DNA of 64,000 nt from an uncultured Clostridia bacterium (GTDB taxonomy: Bacteria > Bacillota > Clostridia > TANB77 > CAG-508), in contig CAKPLT010000009.1 in assembly GCA_934167755.1 (NCBI GenBank), positions 1 to 64,000 of the forward strand, written 5' to 3'. The notes below the pieces were generated by a model. The model was not told the origin of the DNA, did not search any database, and was given only the letters and a program-made list of their open reading frames with translations. Position 1 is the stretch's first letter. Each line of letters begins with the position of its first letter. A program made the position numbers and the translations under genes. This document shows positions 26,746 through 34,830 of the stretch, one piece after another.

Positions 26746-27012
26746 ATGTCAATTAAAGAAGAAAAACAAATGAAAATATTAAAAAAAGTAGTTACTATAA
26801 TAATAATGATAATTTTATGTGGAATTTTATTTGCAAGTGGTGTAATATTAATAAATTCATATATTAGACCAAATGAAGTTCCAGCTTTTTTTGGAGGGAA
26901 ACCATTTATAGTATTATCAGGTTCAATGGAGACACAAATAATGACAGGGGATATTGCAGTTGTAAAAGATGTTAATACTAATGAATTACAAGAACAAATT
27001 TATTTTCTATAA
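26746..27012 (+). pseudogene. SipW-type signal peptidase I, 5' fragment
   Basis: 88 residues with a membrane segment (about 12-35) and FIVLSGSMETQIMTGDIAVV, the box with the catalytic Ser of SipW-type (archaeal/ER-like) signal peptidases. The protein ends shortly after (ELQEQIYFL) where the His and Asp regions should follow. No continuation is seen in any frame in the next 380 bases. The gene is therefore cut short and very probably inactive. Full enzymes remove signal peptides and often sit with camelysin/TasA genes. Confidence 0.75.
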
Positions 27013-27395
27013 TTTCATTTATATTTTGATATTTAGGATTATCTTTTAAAATTAAATTCAAATTGACTATAGTCTAAGGCAAAATAATTTTTCCTTAGAC
27101 AAATTAGTTGATGGGGAGTCAGAAATCTTTAATATATATTGTAACAAAATCTTTTTTTTTGTTTTTCTAAAATTAATATGTTTGAACTTATCAAATTAAA
27201 AAATCTATCTATAACAACACTTCTAACAATTATTATATCAAAAAAAAATAATTAAAGTCTATTAATAAATAAAAAAATTTAACAGTTATTGTTACAAGAT
27301 AATGGTTTATTGTAATACTGTATTTACTGAACAGATATCCACTTTGTGCATAGTTTCAATATTATTGGAAAAAATATCAAAAAAGGAGGAGAATT
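27013..27395. other. 383-base gap without genes
   Basis: Very AT-rich. The only structure is a hairpin GTCTAAGG / CCTTAGAC at about 27071-27102 with a T-rich loop. No frame of note, no rest of the signal peptidase, no clear promoter. It looks like decayed sequence after a deletion. Confidence 0.5.
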
Positions 27396-28910
27396 ATGAG
27401 TTCGTTATGGATAGAAACGACAAAAGAAGAAATAAATCTAAAACCATTAGAAAGAGATGAGAAAACAGAAGTATGTATAATAGGAGCAGGATTATTTGGG
27501 CTAACAACAGCATATTATTTAACACAATGTGGAAAAAAAGTTATAGTTTTAGAAAAAGAAAATATAGGAGAAAAAGTAAGTGGAAACACAACAGGAAAAA
27601 TTACAAGTTTGCATGACTTATTTTATGCACATTTAATTAATGATTATGGAGAAGAATATGCAAGAAAATATTTGGAAGCAAATGAACAAGCAATAGAAAA
27701 TATCAAGCAAATAATAGAAAAGGAACAGATTGAATGTGAATTTAGTCCTAAAAAAGCATATGTATATACAACTAATGAAGATGAAGTTATAGAAATAGAA
27801 AAAGAAGTTGAAGCAGTTAATAAATTAGGAAAAAATGCGAAACTTGTTACAAACATAGGACTTCCTGAAAAAATAAAATGTGCAATAGAATTTGACAAAC
27901 AAGCACAATTTCATCCAAGAAAATATATGTTAGGTTTAGCAAAAGCTATTTTAAGGCAAAATAAAATATATAACTATACAACAGTAACAGATGTAGAAAA
28001 AGATGGGGAAAGTTATAATGTGTGCACAGATAAAGGAAATATAAAAGCAAAATATGTAATATTAGCAACACATTTTCCAATAGTAAATATACCAGGATTT
28101 TATTTTCTAAAAATGTATCAAGCAACATCATATTTAATAGCAATAGAAACAAAAAGTAAGTTACCACAAGAAATGTATATAAATGTAAAAGAACCAGTAT
28201 ATTCATTTAGAACTGCAAATTATAATGGAAAAGAAATACTATTAATAGGTGGTGCAGGACATAAAACAGGAGAACCAATACCAGAAGAATCGTATTATGA
28301 AAAATTAGAGAAAAAGGCAAAAGAAATGTATCCAGACAGCAGAGTGCTATTTAAATGGAACACAAGAGACTGCATTAGTTTAGATAAAATACCATATATT
28401 GGAGAATTTTCAAATCTAATGAAAAATATGTATGTAGGAACAGGATTTAAAAAATGGGGAATGACACTATCAAATGTAGCAGCCAATATAGTAACTGATA
28501 AAATTACAGGAAAAGAGAATAAATTTGAAGAAATATTTACAGCAACAAGAATGAAAACAATAAAAAATAGGTGGGAAGTTGAAAATATGCTAAAAGAAAC
28601 AGTGAACTCAATAGCATTAAAGAAAATGAAAATTGACACATGGAATTTGGAAAAAATAGAAAATAATAATGGTGCAATAATAGAAATAGATGGCAATAAT
28701 GTTGGAATTTATAAAGACATAAATGGAAAAATATATGCAGTAAAACCAAACTGTTCACATTTAGGATGTTTACTATCTTGGAATAATACTGATAAGACTT
28801 GGGATTGCCCTTGTCATGGAAGTAGATATGATTATATGGGAAAGAATATCTATGAACCGGGTATTAAAAATTTAACATTAATGAGTGTTCCTATTGGTAA
28901 AAATTTGTAA
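27396..28910 (+). CDS. FAD-dependent oxidoreductase with C-terminal Rieske domain
   Basis: 504 residues. The DAO-type FAD domain opens with EVCIIGAGLFGLTTAYYLTQ (GxGxxG at about 30). KWNTRDCISLDKIPYIGEFS is the second FAD region. The Rieske domain occupies about 415-504 with NCSHLGCLLSWNN and WDCPCHGSRYD, i.e. CxH-x16-CxxH for a 2Fe-2S centre. Such fusions are common in Firmicutes, but the substrate is not known. The amine oxidase or glycine oxidase fold suggests oxidation of an amine or amino acid. GGAGGAG is at ideal distance from the ATG. It is a single gene. Confidence 0.9.
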   Translation: MSSLWIETTKEEINLKPLERDEKTEVCIIGAGLFGLTTAYYLTQCGKKVIVLEKENIGEKVSGNTTGKITSLHDLFYAHLINDYGEEYARKYLEANEQAIENIKQIIEKEQIECEFSPKKAYVYTTNEDEVIEIEKEVEAVNKLGKNAKLVTNIGLPEKIKCAIEFDKQAQFHPRKYMLGLAKAILRQNKIYNYTTVTDVEKDGESYNVCTDKGNIKAKYVILATHFPIVNIPGFYFLKMYQATSYLIAIETKSKLPQEMYINVKEPVYSFRTANYNGKEILLIGGAGHKTGEPIPEESYYEKLEKKAKEMYPDSRVLFKWNTRDCISLDKIPYIGEFSNLMKNMYVGTGFKKWGMTLSNVAANIVTDKITGKENKFEEIFTATRMKTIKNRWEVENMLKETVNSIALKKMKIDTWNLEKIENNNGAIIEIDGNNVGIYKDINGKIYAVKPNCSHLGCLLSWNNTDKTWDCPCHGSRYDYMGKNIYEPGIKNLTLMSVPIGKNL

Positions 28911-28930
28911 AAAAAGTTTTCCAGAAATTG

Positions 28931-28959
28931 TTTACAAAAAATAGTAGTTTTGCTATAAT
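28931..28959 (+). promoter_or_regulatory. sigma-A type promoter
   Basis: TTTACA (28931-28936), 17-base spacer, TATAAT (28954-28959). It lies downstream of the start of the longest frame (28928), which fixes the real start at 28994. Confidence 0.7.
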
Positions 28960-28993
28960 TAAAATGTATATGATAAACAAAGGAGAACTATAC

Positions 28994-29641
28994 ATGGAAC
29001 ACGAAAATCTAGATGAAAATGCAAAATACCTAGCAGCATGTGAAAATGTAAAAAAAATAGTAAATGCAATAAAATCCATAAAAATAAAATATTATCCTAA
29101 TTTTGCTAAAATTTCGGAAGCAGATAAAAAGGTATATGATGAATTAGAATTTAACTTAGAAAAAATATCAGAAGATAATAACCTAAATAGACTAAAAACA
29201 GTGTTAATGGAAGAAGTTTCAGCAAAATATGATAAAAAAGATATGAACAATAATGAATCTAGAGATCCTAAATTTTTGGATAATAAATTATTAGCTTGTT
29301 ATGGGGCAATTGATGCACAGCAAAAGGCATTATCGCAAGGTAAAATAAGTCAAGCTAGAAGGTGCCAAGATATATTGAAACAATACATGAGTGAAATAGA
29401 TTCAATAGAATTTAAAAAAATAATAATTGATTATAAAAGAGAAAAAATTGGAGAATTAATCAGAGATAGAGAAATTATACAAAAAAGAATTAAAGAAACT
29501 ATGCAATATATGAAAAGCTGTTATGAATCAGATGTGTCTGAAAGGCAACATGCAAGTGAACAAATACAAGAAGCGAAGAATAATTCGACAATGTTATTTA
29601 ACAAAGCAAGAATGAACACAGATGAATTAGTATTAGGATAA
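28994..29641 (+). CDS. helical protein of unknown function
   Basis: 215 residues from ATG 28994, eight bases after AAAGGAG. It is almost wholly charged helix (coiled-coil-like segments about 110-190) without membrane segments or Cys motifs. A motif such as DNKLLACYGAIDAQQKALSQ in the middle may be its conserved core. The next gene, of the KIP/NKDKNY family, follows after 14 bases. The same small family follows the zincin gene at 3180, so this family seems to travel with differing partners. I do not recognise the protein. Confidence 0.6.
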   Translation: MEHENLDENAKYLAACENVKKIVNAIKSIKIKYYPNFAKISEADKKVYDELEFNLEKISEDNNLNRLKTVLMEEVSAKYDKKDMNNNESRDPKFLDNKLLACYGAIDAQQKALSQGKISQARRCQDILKQYMSEIDSIEFKKIIIDYKREKIGELIRDREIIQKRIKETMQYMKSCYESDVSERQHASEQIQEAKNNSTMLFNKARMNTDELVLG

Positions 29642-29655
29642 CATAGGAGGAAAGT

Positions 29656-30105
29656 GTGGAAAGAGCATATGAAGAAGCTTTTACAGAAGTTGAAGAAGTA
29701 ATAAAACTTATGCCAATTGATTTAGCAAGTAAAATACCAGTTCAATTTAGGCAGATAATTTCTGAAAATAAAGCTACAAATTATAAAACTGATATAAAAG
29801 AACCTTTAGAAGAGCAAAAATTGAAAAAAGAGACAATTGCTATATTAGGTTTGATTTATAGAGACTTCTTGGCAAGCCCTGAAGAAAGAGAAAAACTACA
29901 ATTAAAGGATGCTGAGGAATTAGAAAAAATAGAAAAAGAAATGCAAGAACAATATGATATAGGAAATTTTTTTGAAAAGAAAAAAAAGTCTAAGAATATA
30001 GATAGTGAACGAATTTCAAAAGATTTAACTTTGTATAAAGAACAAAGTTTCCTAACAAAGATTTTTAACATAATTAAAGGCATTTTTAAGAAAAATAAAT
30101 TTTAA
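29656..30105 (+). CDS. small conserved protein, KIP/NKDKNY family (second copy)
   Basis: 149 residues from a GTG start with AGGAGG five bases upstream. It shares with 4425-4853 the order KIP...ISENK...NY, then LKKETIAILGLIYRDFL, a Lys-rich linker with FFEKKKKSKN, and a basic amphipathic C-terminus (KIFNIIKGIFKKNKF) that could touch the membrane. The family is known to me as a frequent hypothetical protein of gut Clostridia. It is the second gene of a two-gene operon. Function unknown. Confidence 0.6.
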   Translation: MERAYEEAFTEVEEVIKLMPIDLASKIPVQFRQIISENKATNYKTDIKEPLEEQKLKKETIAILGLIYRDFLASPEEREKLQLKDAEELEKIEKEMQEQYDIGNFFEKKKKSKNIDSERISKDLTLYKEQSFLTKIFNIIKGIFKKNKF

Positions 30106-30123
30106 GAAAATTGTCGAAATTTA

Positions 30124-30152
30124 TTGACTTATATAAATCTTTTTGCTAAAAT
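30124..30152 (+). promoter_or_regulatory. promoter of a candidate small RNA
   Basis: TTGACT (30124-30129), 17-base spacer, TAAAAT (30147-30152). No frame starts between it and the terminator at 30196. Confidence 0.55.
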
Positions 30153-30158
30153 AACAGC

Positions 30159-30242
30159 ATAAATCATATATTTATATGTTTATAAACCGTTTATTGAACT
30201 AGATAGATTGCTTTTAAACCAGTTATCTAGTTCTCTTTTTTA
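30159..30242 (+). ncRNA. candidate ~85-nt small RNA
   Basis: The segment lies between a promoter (30124-30152) and a terminator whose 10-bp perfect stem GAACTAGATA / TATCTAGTTC (30196-30205, 30224-30233) is followed by TCTTTTTTA. The terminator loop is 18 bases. It might instead simply end the upstream operon, with the promoter-like match being chance. A second, stronger promoter after it starts the next gene. Confidence 0.35.
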
Positions 30243-30298
30243 TATACTAGTTATAAATTATCCTGTAACAATTGTCGAATTTTGTAAATCGAATTTTC

Positions 30299-30328
30299 TT
30301 GACAGAAGCAAAAAGAGTATATTATAAT
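30299..30328 (+). promoter_or_regulatory. strong promoter of the coiled-coil gene
   Basis: Consensus TTGACA (30299-30304), 18-base spacer, TATAAT (30323-30328). The leader to the ATG is about 125 nt and AT-rich. Confidence 0.65.
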
Positions 30329-30461
30329 AAATACAAATTTTTAATATTTTGGTGTACTATTTTATATTTAAATTATATCTAATGAGAATTTAATTCATTT
30401 TAAATTAAATTTATATCTAAAGTTTAAATCTAGTTTTTATTTTATAAGGAGGAATTAATAT

Positions 30462-30839
30462 ATGAATAAAGATGAAATATTAGTGCCAGTACTACAGGCA
30501 ATTAATGACTTGCGCGCAGAGGTAAGAGATAATAAGAGAGAAATAAGAGAAATGAGAGAAGAAAATAATAAACGCTGGGAGGAAAATGATAAGCGTTGGA
30601 AAGAAAATGATAAACAATGGAAAGAAAATTGGAGGATGTGGGGAGAAAACAAACTACAATGGAAAGAAAATTGGAAGATGTGGGAAGAAAACAAAAAATT
30701 ATGGGCTGAATATAGAGAAAATAGAAAATCAGATAAAAAAGAATTATTTGATACATTGCTAAAATATGACATTTCTATATCAACGCAATTAGGTGATAAA
30801 AACGCTGAAAAAATGAAAAGACTACTTAAAATAAAGTAA
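30462..30839 (+). CDS. tryptophan-heptad coiled-coil protein
   Basis: 125 residues. The start (ILVPVLQAINDLRAEVRDNK) leads into a single long helix. Seven tandem 7-residue units follow at about 36-84, each with Trp at position 3 and Glu at 5: KRWEEND, KRWKEND, KQWKENW, RMWGENK, LQWKENW, KMWEENK, KLWAEYR. At the DNA level these are 21-base repeats. The C-terminal 30 residues are a separate helix. The pattern suggests a multimeric coiled coil with stacked Trp. GGAGGAATTAAT precedes the ATG. Similar repeat proteins (with Phe or Trp) occur in Clostridia and cyanobacteria. Role unknown. Confidence 0.7.
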   Translation: MNKDEILVPVLQAINDLRAEVRDNKREIREMREENNKRWEENDKRWKENDKQWKENWRMWGENKLQWKENWKMWEENKKLWAEYRENRKSDKKELFDTLLKYDISISTQLGDKNAEKMKRLLKIK

Positions 30840-30908
30840 AAAATTATTAGGTACACCAAATCCATGAAAATAATATTTAATTCTATTTCGAATTGAATAT
30901 TATTTTTC

Positions 30909-30937
30909 TTTACAAAAAAAAATAATAAATATATAAT
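30909..30937 (+). promoter_or_regulatory. promoter of the P-loop kinase gene
   Basis: TTTACA (30909-30914), 17-base spacer, TATAAT (30932-30937), 24 bases before the ATG, with AGGAGG between. Confidence 0.6.
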
Positions 30938-30960
30938 TACACTTGTAAGGAGGAATAAAA

Positions 30961-31536
30961 ATGGCAAACTCAAAATTAATAGTAGTAGAAGGAGCTCAGG
31001 GCGCGGGAAAAACAACAATAACAGATTATTTAAGGTACTCACTAAGCTATACTAATTTATATAGGCTATCAGGAACATCTGATAGTACTCAAACAGGCTT
31101 GAAAAAAGCAAAAGAAATGTATGAAACATTATTAGAATATATAAAAACATTAGAAAATTTAAGTATTAATTTAGTATTTGATAGGACTTTTTTTACAGAA
31201 GAGAATTATTGCAGATTAGGAAAAAAAGAATATTCATTTACAGATGTGTATAATGAACTATTAGAAAAATTTAGTAAATTGGATTTTGATATATATTATG
31301 TTACATTATATTTAGAAAATCAAGAATTATATAATGAAAGATTATCAAGAGATGGAAAAGCAACATTTGCAACCTCAAAGTTTGGAGTTGAAAACAGTAT
31401 AAGTCAGCAGAAAGTATATTTAGAAATGGCAGAAGAAATAAAAAATAAATACCCAAATATAAAAGTTATAAATATAAAATCAGATAGAAACTTAGAAGAA
31501 ATAAAACAAGAATTAAGAGAAAAAATTGGATATTAA
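30961..31536 (+). CDS. P-loop nucleoside/nucleotide kinase (thymidylate kinase-like)
   Basis: 191 residues. Walker A is VVEGAQGAGKTTITDYL at about 8-24. INLVFDRTFFTEENYC holds the DR motif used for nucleoside binding in deoxynucleoside and thymidylate kinases. A Lid-type segment NERLSRDGKATF follows. It should phosphorylate a nucleoside or nucleotide from ATP. Because DRxFFTE differs from the usual thymidylate kinase DRY, the substrate is uncertain. Single gene with its own promoter. Confidence 0.75.
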   Translation: MANSKLIVVEGAQGAGKTTITDYLRYSLSYTNLYRLSGTSDSTQTGLKKAKEMYETLLEYIKTLENLSINLVFDRTFFTEENYCRLGKKEYSFTDVYNELLEKFSKLDFDIYYVTLYLENQELYNERLSRDGKATFATSKFGVENSISQQKVYLEMAEEIKNKYPNIKVINIKSDRNLEEIKQELREKIGY

Positions 31537-31668
31537 TACAAAATTTAAAAATTAAGAAAAAGATAATGAAAAAGAGTAAAAGAGTAAAAAAGTAAAAAAA
31601 TATATATAATGTAAATTGTAATCATATGAAATTGGTGAAAAAACAGGAAGAAAGACTTGTAATCGAAC

Positions 31669-31696
31669 TTGAAAAAATGGATAAATTTGGTATAAT
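31669..31696 (+). promoter_or_regulatory. promoter of the OLE-like RNA
   Basis: TTGAAA (31669-31674), 16-base spacer, TATAAT (31691-31696). Transcription would start near 31703, exactly at the first bases of the closing helix GATGGT. The preceding 31537-31668 is low-complexity A/G-rich with no gene. Confidence 0.7.
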
Positions 31697-31702
31697 AGAA
31701 AA

Positions 31703-32235
31703 CGATGGTGCATTATTCTAGTCGTACTAGTTATTGCGAGGGTGGGGCTAAAAATCCACTAAAGGGCATACCGATGAAGCTCCTTGTTTGTGCGCGAAAT
31801 GCCAGTTTTGTGTGTGAGTAGGGTAGATAGAAACCAGGGTATGGCATAATGGCATATGCAGGATTCCCTTGTTTCGTTGAGGCTTAAATTTATAATTTGA
31901 GTAAAACCTATGGTGAGTGCCAAGACACGAAATACATAGAGTAGCCTGTCTTGAGTGAATGTATTGGGATTAATTAGTTAACTTAATTATGAAATTGCAT
32001 TTGCAAAAAAGACTAGCAATAAAATATAGTATGTTAAGGAAAACTTCTAGAATGTTTGCTTTAAAGAGAGGCATAGAAATCTGAGGATTAAGGTACGGAT
32101 TTAAGTGGCGATCTAGTGTCTGCTGAAATATGTAGATGTTCTTTTAAATGGAAACAGCTATGTAGCAATATATAGTAAAGAATAGAGAAATTCAACTAGA
32201 CCTAAACCGTAAAATTTACTCAGGTTTTACCATCT
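31703..32235 (+). ncRNA. ole: large structured RNA, probable OLE RNA
   Basis: About 533 nt, visibly richer in G and C than its surroundings and without a coding frame. A closing helix pairs GATGGT (31704-31709) with ACCATC (32229-32234). Internal helices include CTAGT CGT ACTAG, GTGG/CCAC, GGCAT/ATGCC, CAAGACA/TGTCTTG, AATACAT/ATGTATT, AAATCTG/CGGATTT and AAACC/GGTTT near the 3' end. The next gene encodes an OapA-like four-helix membrane protein, the standard neighbour of OLE (ornate, large, extremophilic) RNA, which binds OapA and localises to the membrane. Length is slightly below the usual ~600 nt. Identification rests on size, structure and the neighbour; I cannot run a covariance model. 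Confidence 0.7.
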
Positions 32236-32253
32236 TGATATAAAAAAATAATT

Positions 32254-32274
32254 GCGACCTATGGTCGTGTTTTA
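32254..32274 (+). terminator. hairpin between the RNA and oapA-like gene
   Basis: GCGACC TAT GGTCGT followed by GTTTTAAA. A weak terminator that may let part of the transcripts read into the protein gene, so RNA and protein can share one promoter. Confidence 0.45.
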
Positions 32275-32296
32275 AATAAGGAGAAGAAAGTAATAA

Positions 32297-32827
32297 ATGA
32301 GCAAAAATAAAGAAAAAGAACACTCGAAAATTAAATGGTTTATAGAAGTATTTATAATAACATTTACATTATCTATATGTTTTTCGTATATATCAACATA
32401 TGGGGTATCAAACTTAAACTTAGTATCATCAATAATTATATTAATAGCAGTAATTGTAGTAGGCATAATATTTGATATAATAGGTGTTGCAGTTACTGTT
32501 GCAAAAGAACATGAATTTCATGCTAAAGCTACCAAAAAAGTAGATGGAGCTAAAGCATCAATTAAATTGATAAAAAATTCTACAAAAGTTGCTAATATAT
32601 GTGCAGATGTTATTGGTGATGTTTGCGGAGTATTAAGTGGTGCAATAAGTGCAATGATATCAACAAAAATAATGGAAAAAACAGGAGCAAATTTACAGTT
32701 TGTTATTAGTGCTATAGTAGCATCATTAACAGTTGGTGGAAAAGCTTTAGGAAAAGAACTTGCAAATAAAGAATCAACACAAATTGTGCATTTTGTAGGA
32801 ATTTTATTAAATAAAGTATATAAATAG
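32297..32827 (+). CDS. oapA: OLE-associated membrane protein A (OapA-like)
   Basis: 176 residues with four membrane segments (about 14-32, 37-60, 98-118 and 132-152). IIFDIIGVAVTVAKEHEFHA and KKVDGAKASIKLIKNSTKVA are the conserved core, followed by DVIGDVCGVLSGAISAMI with its second Asp. The basic loop between segments 2 and 3 fits RNA binding. OapA dimerises and anchors OLE RNA in the membrane; in Bacillus halodurans the complex protects against cold, short-chain alcohols and Mg stress. Ribosome site AAGGAG. The position right after the ~530-nt RNA is the main support. Confidence 0.78.
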   Translation: MSKNKEKEHSKIKWFIEVFIITFTLSICFSYISTYGVSNLNLVSSIIILIAVIVVGIIFDIIGVAVTVAKEHEFHAKATKKVDGAKASIKLIKNSTKVANICADVIGDVCGVLSGAISAMISTKIMEKTGANLQFVISAIVASLTVGGKALGKELANKESTQIVHFVGILLNKVYK

Positions 32828-32848
32828 GTGCAAAAGGCATCTATTTTT

Positions 32849-32877
32849 TTGACAAAATGATATGGATGTGTTAAAAT
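32849..32877 (+). promoter_or_regulatory. promoter of the GNAT-like/M23 operon
   Basis: TTGACA (32849-32854), 17-base spacer, TAAAAT (32872-32877). It covers the start of the longest frame (32862), so translation must begin downstream, at GTG 32940. Confidence 0.7.
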
Positions 32878-32939
32878 CTGCACAGTTGAATATAATTATA
32901 TTTGACAATATATTAATACCTAAAGAGGGTGAAAAAATA

Positions 32940-34238
32940 GTGAAAGTAATAGAACTTACAAAGAAAAATGAAAAACAATACTTAGACCAAATTGTTGAAT
33001 TAGAGCAGATAACATTGGAAGCAATGAAAAAAGAAGGAAGAGAGGGACAATTATTTGCAACAGGAAAAGAAGATATATCAGAATATGTTCATTCAGATGA
33101 AAATAGTGTAATTGTTGCAGTAAATGAAAAAGGAAAAGTAGAAGCGGCTACATATATTACACAAGGACAAAAGCCATTTACATATAATGATATAACAAAA
33201 TACTTTAAATATGGAGAGCAATATAAACAATATGTAAAAGCACAATATAAGAATGAACAAGCATATAGAAAAGATATACTAGAAATGTATCAAATAAAAT
33301 TGCAAGCATTTAAATATGCAAAAGATAGAGTATTAAAAGAACATCCAGAAAAAGTGGGAATAAAAGAATGGCTTAACACAGAAATGAAAGAAAATGACTA
33401 TCATGAAAAAAGTGAACTAAGAGAAAAAATCAATCAATATATGTCGCAATATATTATAGATAAGTACGACTTAGACATTCAGAAAAAATATGAGAAATTT
33501 TATTGGATAAATGCAGAAGATATTTCAAAGGAATTAAAAAAAGAAATAAGTAACCCAAATGAAAAAGTACAAGAATATGAGGGATTTATACAAGCTGAAT
33601 ATGAAGAAATATTAAAACAAGGTAAATTAAAAATATATGAAAATCCTGAGTTTGATACAAAAAAATATTATTCAGCAAATACAAATAATGCAATAGAATT
33701 AGATACATACATAACATTACCTAAAGATAGAAATTCAGGACTAGCAAGAATAATTGTATATGAAGGAATAAAAAAACACATAGAAGAACATTTCAGAAAT
33801 CCAAATAATTTAGAAATATTTTTATGTTCAACATTACATAGAGACAATTTATCTTCAAAATATGTGTCAGAATTTTTTGGACTAAAAGATAGTTTATATG
33901 TAAATCGTAGAAAAGGAAGAGATAGAGAAGTACATATTACTAAAATACCAAGGGAACAAGCAATGGAATATTTGACTTCAATGTCAGATAAATTAGCAGT
34001 ATTATATGGATATAATCCGCAAGATAAACATATTTCTGAAAGTATTAAAAAGAAAGTATTAGAAGAGCAATTAAAATATGAAGAAAATGAGCATAATAGA
34101 TTAATAAAAGCAAGAACAATAAATAAAAAATTTAATGGAATAAATGCCAAATTTATAGATAGTAAATTACAAAAAATAAAAAGATTGAAAGAACAAATTA
34201 AACAAATTGAAAGGAATGTGACTAAAGATGGAGAGTAG
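32940..34238 (+). CDS. GNAT-fold-like protein of unknown function
   Basis: 432 residues from GTG 32940 (AGAGGGTG upstream); the longer frame starts inside a promoter. The N-terminal part reads NSVIVAVNEKGKVEAATYIT, like the central strands of an acetyltransferase. A long helical insert follows. LPKDRNSGLARIIVYEGIKK (about 273-292) resembles the acetyl-CoA loop (R/Q-x-x-G-x-A), and STLHRDNLSSKYVSEFFGLK the Asn/FFG region. The C-terminus is a Lys-rich helix. It overlaps the M23 gene by 11 bases, so the two products are made together. Assignment is by pattern; the acceptor is unknown. Confidence 0.55.
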   Translation: MKVIELTKKNEKQYLDQIVELEQITLEAMKKEGREGQLFATGKEDISEYVHSDENSVIVAVNEKGKVEAATYITQGQKPFTYNDITKYFKYGEQYKQYVKAQYKNEQAYRKDILEMYQIKLQAFKYAKDRVLKEHPEKVGIKEWLNTEMKENDYHEKSELREKINQYMSQYIIDKYDLDIQKKYEKFYWINAEDISKELKKEISNPNEKVQEYEGFIQAEYEEILKQGKLKIYENPEFDTKKYYSANTNNAIELDTYITLPKDRNSGLARIIVYEGIKKHIEEHFRNPNNLEIFLCSTLHRDNLSSKYVSEFFGLKDSLYVNRRKGRDREVHITKIPREQAMEYLTSMSDKLAVLYGYNPQDKHISESIKKKVLEEQLKYEENEHNRLIKARTINKKFNGINAKFIDSKLQKIKRLKEQIKQIERNVTKDGE

Positions 34239-34824
34239 ATATATATGGCCAATAATGCCTAAATATAAAGTAGCAGAACATGATAAATATGGAATTAGAA
34301 AAAACCATTATGTATTATTTAAAGAAAGAGCTCATTCTGGATTTGATATTACAGCAGATATTGGAACAGAAGTACATCCTATAATGTCTGGAACAGTATT
34401 ACTTGCTGAATTTGATGGAACTACAACAGAAGGGTTTGATGCATTTAATGATGGATATGGAAATAAAGTAGAGATTTTAAATGATGATGGAAGAAGAGTT
34501 GTGTATGGACATTTAAGAGAGATTTTGGTAAAACAAGGAGATAAAGTTACAACTGAAACTATTATAGGAAAAACAGGATCAAGTGGAGGTTCAAGAGTAC
34601 CACATCTTCATGTAGAAATCAGAAAAGAAAACACAGAAGAAACAGGTTTGGCATATACGATTGATCCATTAAAAGTATTACCTAAAATTGATTTAAATAG
34701 TTTAACTAAAGAGTTTACATTAGAGCCATATGCATCATTATGGAGAAAATTAACATCAAGTGAACCATGGGATTTTACAAAAGAAGATATTCCATATTCA
34801 GAAGATAAAAATTATATAAGGTAA
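34228..34824 (+). CDS. M23-type (LytM) peptidase-domain protein without signal peptide
   Basis: 198 residues. HSGFDITADIGTEVHPIMSG carries the first metal His and Asp, and GGSRVPHLHVEIRKE the HxH motif; VVYGHLREI supplies the catalytic His. These mark an active LytM/lysostaphin fold that cuts peptide cross-links in the wall. No signal peptide or membrane segment is seen, which is odd for a wall enzyme. The start overlaps the GNAT-like gene. A giant palindrome follows. It may leave by a non-classical route or have a cytoplasmic role. Confidence 0.8.
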   Translation: MESRYIWPIMPKYKVAEHDKYGIRKNHYVLFKERAHSGFDITADIGTEVHPIMSGTVLLAEFDGTTTEGFDAFNDGYGNKVEILNDDGRRVVYGHLREILVKQGDKVTTETIIGKTGSSGGSRVPHLHVEIRKENTEETGLAYTIDPLKVLPKIDLNSLTKEFTLEPYASLWRKLTSSEPWDFTKEDIPYSEDKNYIR

Positions 34825-34830
34825 AAATAT

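Noticed and set aside
30570..30720. 21-base tandem repeats as a CRISPR-like or satellite repeat
   Set aside because: They are in frame and encode Trp heptads of a coiled coil, so they are coding.
31704..31712. GATGGTGCA at the start of the large RNA equals part of the tRNA-Lys 3' end
   Set aside because: Only nine bases, no CCA end, and the sequence is explained by the closing helix of the RNA. Treated as chance.
31703..32235. tmRNA, RNase P, group I or group II intron as identity of the large RNA
   Set aside because: No tRNA-like ends or tag frame, no RNase P GAGGAAAGTCC box, no domain V or intron P/Q/R/S elements, and no adjacent reverse transcriptase or interrupted gene.
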